Both the position numbers and the translations under genes were made by a program. From an uncultured Rhodospirillaceae bacterium (GTDB lineage Bacteria > Pseudomonadota > Alphaproteobacteria > Thalassobaculales > Thalassobaculaceae), in NCBI GenBank assembly GCA_937891725.1, contig CALAHL010000462.1, positions 1 through 10,779 on the forward strand: a stretch of DNA of 10,779 nucleotides. Direction: 5' to 3'. Below, in pieces: positions 6,138 through 10,779 of this stretch. Numbering within the stretch: the stretch's first letter is position 1; the number at the start of each line of letters is the position of its first letter. The notes below the pieces were generated by a model, which had not been told where the DNA came from, ran no database searches, and saw nothing but the letters and a program-made list of their open reading frames with translations.

Positions 6138-7250
6138 ATGCGGCTTACGATCTATCTTACCGGACAGATTCTGACCGCCATGCTGTTCGTCGTGGTGTCG
6201 CTGACCTGTGTGATTTGGTTATCGCAATCGCTTCGGTTCGTAGATCTGATCGTCAATCGCGGTCTTCCGATCACCACCTTCATCACCCTGACCGTCATGC
6301 TGATGCCGACCTGGCTGTCGATCGTGCTGCCGATCGCAACGTTCGGCTCGACCCTGTTCGTCTACAACCGCCTGGCCAATGATCGGGAGATGGTCGTGAT
6401 GGCGGCCGCCGGGATCAGCCCTCTACGTCTGGCCCGACCGGCGATGGGGGTGGCGGTTCTGGCCACCCTGCTGTGCTACGTCATGACGCTGTATCTCGTT
6501 CCGATGAGCTATCGCGGCTTCAAGGAACTGCAATTCCAGATCCGCCACAATCTCGAGCATCTGGTCCTGAAGGAGGGTGAGTTCCGCACCTTGGGCGACG
6601 ACGTCACCGTCTACATCCGAAGCCGCGAAGAGGATGGGCAGCTCTATGGGCTGATCGTTCACGATCAGAGCGACCCAACGGCATCGGTCACCCTGGTCGC
6701 CGAACAGGGTGCCCTGGTCGACAGCGAGACCGGGCCCCGGGTCGTCATGGTGAACGGGAGCCGTCAGGAGCGCGATACCGCGACCGGCCGGGTGAATATC
6801 CTCTATTTCGACCGCTATACCATCGACCTCGGGACCATGAAGGCGAATGTCCAGCGGAACTACCGCGACCAGAACGAGCTGTTCGTGAGCGAGTTGCTGT
6901 TCCCGGACCCCGCCACCACCAACCCGAACGACCTGAACGACTACATCGCGGAAGGGAACCAGCGGCTGACCTCCCCGCTGCTGGCTCTGTCCCTGACGGC
7001 CATCGGCCTTGCGGTCATGCTTTCGGGCGAATTCTCGCGCCGAGGCCAGACGATTCGCATCCTGGCCGCGGTTGGCTTGGCCGGAATCGCAGAGGCGGCG
7101 GGTCTAGGGTCGAAGTTTCTGGCGGCGAAAGAGCCCGCGTTTATCGCCTTGATGTGGATCAGCGTTCTGTTGCCGGTCTTGCTGTCGTTTGCCGCCCTGT
7201 CCCGCAATCGCCTGCGGCGCCCTTCTGCCGCGCTTTCGGCCGAGGGATAG
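6138..7250 (+). CDS. lptF: Lipopolysaccharide export permease LptF
   Basis: LptF is one of two inner-membrane permeases in the LptB2FG ABC exporter, which extracts lipopolysaccharide and passes it to the periplasmic Lpt bridge. The 370-residue product has the family layout. Three N-terminal transmembrane helices (about 11-31, 47-76 and 99-122) are followed by a periplasmic beta-rich domain (about 125-270) and three C-terminal helices (about 277-297, 304-328 and 333-355). The cytoplasmic coupling segment NDREMVVMAAAGIS at 81-94 is where the LptB ATPase docks in characterised members. No LptB or LptC gene is in this window. The start, ATG at 6138, begins right before the first helix but has no well-placed ribosome binding site. 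lptG follows after 8 nt. I call it LptF rather than LptG from its first place in the pair and its sequence type. Confidence 0.93.
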   Translation: MRLTIYLTGQILTAMLFVVVSLTCVIWLSQSLRFVDLIVNRGLPITTFITLTVMLMPTWLSIVLPIATFGSTLFVYNRLANDREMVVMAAAGISPLRLARPAMGVAVLATLLCYVMTLYLVPMSYRGFKELQFQIRHNLEHLVLKEGEFRTLGDDVTVYIRSREEDGQLYGLIVHDQSDPTASVTLVAEQGALVDSETGPRVVMVNGSRQERDTATGRVNILYFDRYTIDLGTMKANVQRNYRDQNELFVSELLFPDPATTNPNDLNDYIAEGNQRLTSPLLALSLTAIGLAVMLSGEFSRRGQTIRILAAVGLAGIAEAAGLGSKFLAAKEPAFIALMWISVLLPVLLSFAALSRNRLRRPSAALSAEG

Positions 7251-7258
7251 GTCAGGCG

Positions 7259-8359
7259 ATGCGGTATTCGTGGACCCTGCTCGGTTATTTCGGCAAGCAA
7301 TTCACCACCTGGGTGCTGGGCACGTTTGGCGCGATCATGTCGATCGTCTTCCTTCTGGATCTGATTGAATTGATGCGACGCGGCGCCACCAAGGAAGAGG
7401 CGACCTTCACGCTGCTTCTGGAAATGGCGCTCTTGAAGATGCCCCAGATGGCGATGCAGATCCTGCCTTTCGCAGTTCTGTTCGGCTCAATGCTGGCGTT
7501 TACCCGGATGACACGGACCAACGAGTTGGTAGTGGCCCGGGCTGCGGGCGTGTCGGTCTGGCAGTTCCTCGTACCGGCGATCATGGTCGCGGTCCTGCTC
7601 GGTGGATTCAAGGTCACGGTCTTCAACCCGTTGGCCTCGGTCATGACCGAACGGTTCTCCCAGCTGGAGGATCGGGTCCTGCGCAATCAGGCCGACAGCT
7701 TCCTGACGGTCGGCAGCGGCGGGCTTTGGATCCGCGAGCAACCGGACGATCAACATCAGAACGTCATTCACGCCCGCTCGGTCCGAAGCACCGATGGCAG
7801 GCTCGACGATGTGATGATCATGATCTTCGATGCGGACGACCGATTCATCCGACGGATCGACGCTCCCGCCGCGGACCTGAAAGCCGGCCAATGGCTGCTG
7901 CAAGACGCGGTGGTGACCACCTCGACCGGTCGACCGACCCTGCAGCCTGAGGTTTCGGTCGAAACCCGACTGACCATCGATAATCTGCAAGACAGCTTTG
8001 CCTCGCCTGAGACCATGTCGTTTTGGGAGCTTCCTGGGTTCATAGCGATCTTGGAGAATGCGGGGTTCTCCGCCGTCAAACATCGGCTGTACTTCCACGC
8101 GCAGCTCGCCTCCCCCCTGCTTCTGATCGCAATGGTCCTGATCGCCGCGACCTTCTCGCTGCGGCTGACACGGCGCGGCGGAACCCTGCTTTGGGCTTCC
8201 AGTGGACTGTTCTTCGGTTTCCTGTTGTATTTCCTGTCTGATTTGGTGTTCGCGCTCGGGCTGTCCGCCCGGATTCCGGAAGTTCTGGCGGCATGGGCCC
8301 CGGCGACGGTGACCATGCTACTAGGGCTCACAAGCCTATTGCATCTCGAGGACGGATGA
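7259..8359 (+). CDS. lptG: Lipopolysaccharide export permease LptG
   Basis: LptG is the second permease of the LptB2FG exporter and pairs with LptF in the inner membrane. The 366-residue product again has three N-terminal helices (about 13-36, 58-82 and 101-122), a periplasmic domain (about 130-270) and three C-terminal helices (about 281-301, 308-332 and 341-362). The coupling segment TNELVVARAAGVS is at 87-99, and the C-terminal part SPLLLIAMVLIAATFSLR plus RRGGTLLWASSGLFFGF is strongly LptG-like. The ATG at 7259 is chosen because MRYSWTLLGYF begins the first helix region and lies 8 nt after the lptF stop. Upstream codons in the frame only extend into lptF. The stop overlaps the lptD start as ATGA, so translation of the two is probably coupled. 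Confidence 0.94.
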   Translation: MRYSWTLLGYFGKQFTTWVLGTFGAIMSIVFLLDLIELMRRGATKEEATFTLLLEMALLKMPQMAMQILPFAVLFGSMLAFTRMTRTNELVVARAAGVSVWQFLVPAIMVAVLLGGFKVTVFNPLASVMTERFSQLEDRVLRNQADSFLTVGSGGLWIREQPDDQHQNVIHARSVRSTDGRLDDVMIMIFDADDRFIRRIDAPAADLKAGQWLLQDAVVTTSTGRPTLQPEVSVETRLTIDNLQDSFASPETMSFWELPGFIAILENAGFSAVKHRLYFHAQLASPLLLIAMVLIAATFSLRLTRRGGTLLWASSGLFFGFLLYFLSDLVFALGLSARIPEVLAAWAPATVTMLLGLTSLLHLEDG

Positions 8360-10569
8360 CGGTTCCAACAGCCCTTCTCGAATCGGTCCGGCGCCGTGCG
8401 ACCCGGCGGTTCCTCTCGGTGCTCCCCGTGCTGGCACTCATCCTCTTCTCGCAGCTGGTGAACAGCGCTGCGCGCGCGCAGTTCTCCGGCAACCGGTCGG
8501 TCCCCGATGGTCCGGTCCTGCTGATCGCGGACGAGTTGATCTACGACGAGAACCTGGGTCTGGTCACCGCCCGCGGATCGGTCGAGATGCAACAGGGCGA
8601 TCGGGTCCTGATGGCCGATACGGTGACCTACAGCGAGAAGACCGACGTCGCCACGGCTTCCGGAAACGTCTCACTTCTGGAGCCCGAGGGCGAGGTTCTG
8701 TTCACCAACTACGCGGAGCTCAACAACGAGCTCAAGACCGGGTTTCTGGACAACCTGCGCTTTCTGATGTCGGACGGCAGTCGGGTGGCCGCCAACCGGG
8801 CCCGGCGCACCGCCGGGGACCGCAAGGTGATGGACCGCGCCGTTTTCTCGCCCTGCAACCTCTGCCGCGAGGATCCGACCCGCGCGCCACTTTGGCAGAT
8901 CAAAGCCGTGCGGGTGATACATGACGAGCGCGCGAAGGACGTGATCTACGAGGATGCCACAATCGAGTTCTTCGGCGTTCCGGTAGCCTACACACCCTAC
9001 TTGCGTCATCCGGATCCGACGGTGGATCGACGCAGCGGTCTGCTGGCACCTCGCATTGGCTATTCCGGAGAACTGGGCGCGATCTACAGCCAACCCTATC
9101 ATCACGTTTTCAACCCCTCTCAGGACATCACATTGGAGCCAATGATGTTCTCGAACGAGGGCGGGGTGGTGTTCACCGAGTACCGTCAACGTTTCGAACG
9201 GGGCGAGATCAATCTGAAGGGGTCCGTTGCCTATGTCGACGAGCACGACAATTCCGGCAACGAGACCGGCGAACAGGGCGTGGAGGGGCACGCGGATCTG
9301 GAAGGCCGGTTCGATCTGAATGAAACCTGGCGCAGCGGGTTTGATTTTGAGCAATCGAGCGAGCGAACCTACATGCGCAGGTTCGGCTTTCAGACCGACG
9401 ACATCCTGACCACCAGACTCTACACGGAAGGCTTTCGGGGACGGAACTACGCCGCCGTCAACGCGTATAAGTTCCAGGATCTCCGTGCGTCGACCAACCC
9501 GGACAACACCCCCACGATCCTGCCGCTCTTTGAGTACAATCATGTGGGCGAGCCGGGTCGCTACGGCGGGCAGACCTATCTGGACGCGAGCCTGCTATCC
9601 CTGACACGCGACAAGGGCACCGACAGCCGCCGGATCTCGGCCGTGAGCGGTTGGAAACTGCCCTATACCGACAATCTAGGTCAGATCTTCACACTCGATA
9701 CGCGGGTCCAGACCGATGGCTACCTGGTCGACGAGAGCGGCAATGGCGACGGCAGCGACACAACCGGGCGGGTTTTCCCGCAACTCGGCCTGAAATGGCA
9801 GTACCCGTGGGCGCGCCGCACCGGAACCTCAACCCAAATGATCGAGCCTATCGTCGGACTGGTCCTCGGGCCTCGGGGCAGCAATCCGGACGAGATCCCA
9901 AATGAGGACAGCTCATCCTTCGAGTTCGGCACCGACAATCTCTTCCGGCTCAACCGGTTCGATGGGGTCGACCGGGTCACCAGCGGATCCCGCGTCGACT
10001 ATGGCCTGCGCACCGGTGTCTACGGTGACGATGGCGGCTCCACAGAGGTCATGTTCGGACAAAGCTACCGGTTCTATGGCACCGGCGCTTTCGGAGAAGG
10101 CACCGGGTTGGAAGACGATGTCTCGGATTATGTCGGTTCTGTAAAGGTCACACCCCTGCCCGGATTTGATCTGAACTATCGGTTTCGTCTCGACAAGGAT
10201 GACGGCGCGTTTCGCCGAAATGAAATCGGGTTCGGAATCTATCAACCCCGGTTCTCGATCATCGCCAATTACATCAGCCTGAACGGCACCGCGACCAGCG
10301 GACTTGCGGGCGGCAGCGAGCAGCTCGAAACGGCGGGCAGTGTGCGGTTAACCGATCACTGGGGCCTGAATGGCGGTGTGATTCAGGACTTGTCCGATGG
10401 CGGAAACAGCTTGCTTCGTGGCAAGTTGGGCATCAGCTATCAGGATGAATGTCTGATCTTCGGTCTTGATTTCGAGCGGTCTTCGATCGAAGACGAGGAT
10501 ATCGAGCCCGACGACCGGGTGATGTTCCGCCTGGTCCTGAAGCATCTGGGCGGAGTAGAGAGCCAGTGA
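8356..10569 (+). CDS. lptD: LPS-assembly protein LptD
   Basis: LptD is the outer-membrane beta-barrel that, plugged by the lipoprotein LptE, inserts lipopolysaccharide into the outer leaflet. The 737-residue product has a signal peptide (RRRATRR, a hydrophobic core, probable cleavage after Ala41) and an LptA-like OstA domain (about 52-200, with ADELIYDENLGLVTARGSVE). A long beta-barrel region with alternating hydrophobic and polar residues follows, ending in RLVLKHL near the C-terminus. Only three cysteines are seen: Cys167 and Cys170 in SPCNLC, and Cys699 in DECLIFG. Escherichia coli LptD has four, with two adjacent C-terminal cysteines. The start at 8356 follows GAGG and overlaps the lptG stop. 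No lptE gene is visible here. SurA, which assists LptD assembly in other bacteria, is encoded next. Confidence 0.96.
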   Translation: MTVPTALLESVRRRATRRFLSVLPVLALILFSQLVNSAARAQFSGNRSVPDGPVLLIADELIYDENLGLVTARGSVEMQQGDRVLMADTVTYSEKTDVATASGNVSLLEPEGEVLFTNYAELNNELKTGFLDNLRFLMSDGSRVAANRARRTAGDRKVMDRAVFSPCNLCREDPTRAPLWQIKAVRVIHDERAKDVIYEDATIEFFGVPVAYTPYLRHPDPTVDRRSGLLAPRIGYSGELGAIYSQPYHHVFNPSQDITLEPMMFSNEGGVVFTEYRQRFERGEINLKGSVAYVDEHDNSGNETGEQGVEGHADLEGRFDLNETWRSGFDFEQSSERTYMRRFGFQTDDILTTRLYTEGFRGRNYAAVNAYKFQDLRASTNPDNTPTILPLFEYNHVGEPGRYGGQTYLDASLLSLTRDKGTDSRRISAVSGWKLPYTDNLGQIFTLDTRVQTDGYLVDESGNGDGSDTTGRVFPQLGLKWQYPWARRTGTSTQMIEPIVGLVLGPRGSNPDEIPNEDSSSFEFGTDNLFRLNRFDGVDRVTSGSRVDYGLRTGVYGDDGGSTEVMFGQSYRFYGTGAFGEGTGLEDDVSDYVGSVKVTPLPGFDLNYRFRLDKDDGAFRRNEIGFGIYQPRFSIIANYISLNGTATSGLAGGSEQLETAGSVRLTDHWGLNGGVIQDLSDGGNSLLRGKLGISYQDECLIFGLDFERSSIEDEDIEPDDRVMFRLVLKHLGGVESQ

Positions 10570-10595
10570 CCCGACGGTGCGTCCCTTGTTACACT
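10566..10595 (+). promoter_or_regulatory. Weak candidate promoter for surA
   Basis: GTGACC (10566-10571) matches four of six -35 consensus bases, and TACACT (10590-10595) matches four of six -10 bases, with an 18-nt spacer. The -35 overlaps the lptD stop codon. Transcription would start near 10602, before the surA start. surA may equally be read from the lpt transcript, since no terminator is seen in the 72-nt gap. Confidence 0.3.
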
Positions 10596-10641
10596 GTGCG
10601 CACGCTTGAATGACATGCGGAACGAATTGAAAGACCGAGCT

Positions 10642-10779
10642 ATGGACCGAACGCTTTCAGCGACAGTTCGACGATGGTCCGTCGCTGCGGCGGCACCTCT
10701 TGCCATTGTGATCACACTGGCATCGGGATCTCTGTCGATCGCGCCGCGCCCCGCTATGGCCCAGGACATCCAGCGTATC
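10642..10779 (+). CDS. surA: Periplasmic chaperone SurA, N-terminal part (cut by window end)
   Basis: The first 46 codons of a secreted protein are present. A basic start (MDRTLSATVRRW), a hydrophobic segment and a probable cleavage site after AMA40 give a mature start of QDIQRI. That mature N-terminus is typical of SurA, a periplasmic chaperone and peptidyl-prolyl isomerase that escorts outer-membrane proteins, and the place right after lptD is where surA is commonly found. The catalytic parvulin domains lie beyond the window, so the name rests on these few residues and the context. The ATG at 10642 was chosen. An in-frame ATG at 10615 would add nine mostly charged residues (MRNELKDRA), and neither has a strong ribosome binding site. 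Confidence 0.75.
   Translation, partial: MDRTLSATVRRWSVAAAAPLAIVITLASGSLSIAPRPAMAQDIQRI

Noticed and set aside
8671..9543. Open frame of 290 codons on the minus strand inside lptD
   Set aside because: It is antisense to lptD, has no family resemblance and no convincing ribosome site. LptD explains the sequence fully.
1..10779. Mobile elements, CRISPR arrays, toxin-antitoxin pairs, tRNA or rRNA genes
   Set aside because: No transposase or integrase sequence, direct-repeat array, cloverleaf or rRNA segment was recognised. All long stretches are covered by core genes of similar composition.

Overview
This window is ordinary core chromosome of a high-GC alphaproteobacterium, most likely in or near the Rhodospirillales. 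That placement rests on the gene set, the gene order and the small alphaproteobacterial-type cytochrome oxidase subunit IV; no phylogeny was run. There is no sign of mobile DNA, CRISPR arrays, RNA genes or foreign base composition. I did not find a previously undescribed system. The points worth a second look are small ones of gene start, leader structure and cysteine pattern.

Left part (1-3480). A DUF2066 family secreted protein on the minus strand (4-1224) diverges from the purine genes purM (1379-2482) and purN (2486-3136). These encode two steps of de novo IMP synthesis and lie 3 nt apart. purM seems to begin at a non-canonical ATA codon behind a strong Shine-Dalgarno. A hairpin follows purN. 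Next comes a 48-residue membrane protein of the aa3-type cytochrome c oxidase subunit IV family (3239-3385), then a strong intrinsic terminator (3425-3456). That terminator sits between this gene and the convergent ndk.

Middle part (3478-5948, all minus strand). In transcription order these are pepA (leucyl aminopeptidase), holC (DNA polymerase III chi subunit, GTG start) and ndk (nucleoside diphosphate kinase). pepA and holC are 34 nt apart and probably form an operon. ndk has its own good sigma-70-like promoter just past the holC stop.

Right part (6138-10779, plus strand). lptF, lptG and lptD are tightly packed (8-nt gap, then a 4-nt ATGA overlap) and are followed by the 5' end of surA, which is cut by the window edge. 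LptF and LptG are the inner-membrane permeases that power lipopolysaccharide export. LptD is the outer-membrane translocon, and SurA is a periplasmic chaperone that folds outer-membrane proteins such as LptD. This is an outer-membrane biogenesis operon divergent from pepA across a 189-nt intergenic region that holds candidate promoters and two inverted repeats.
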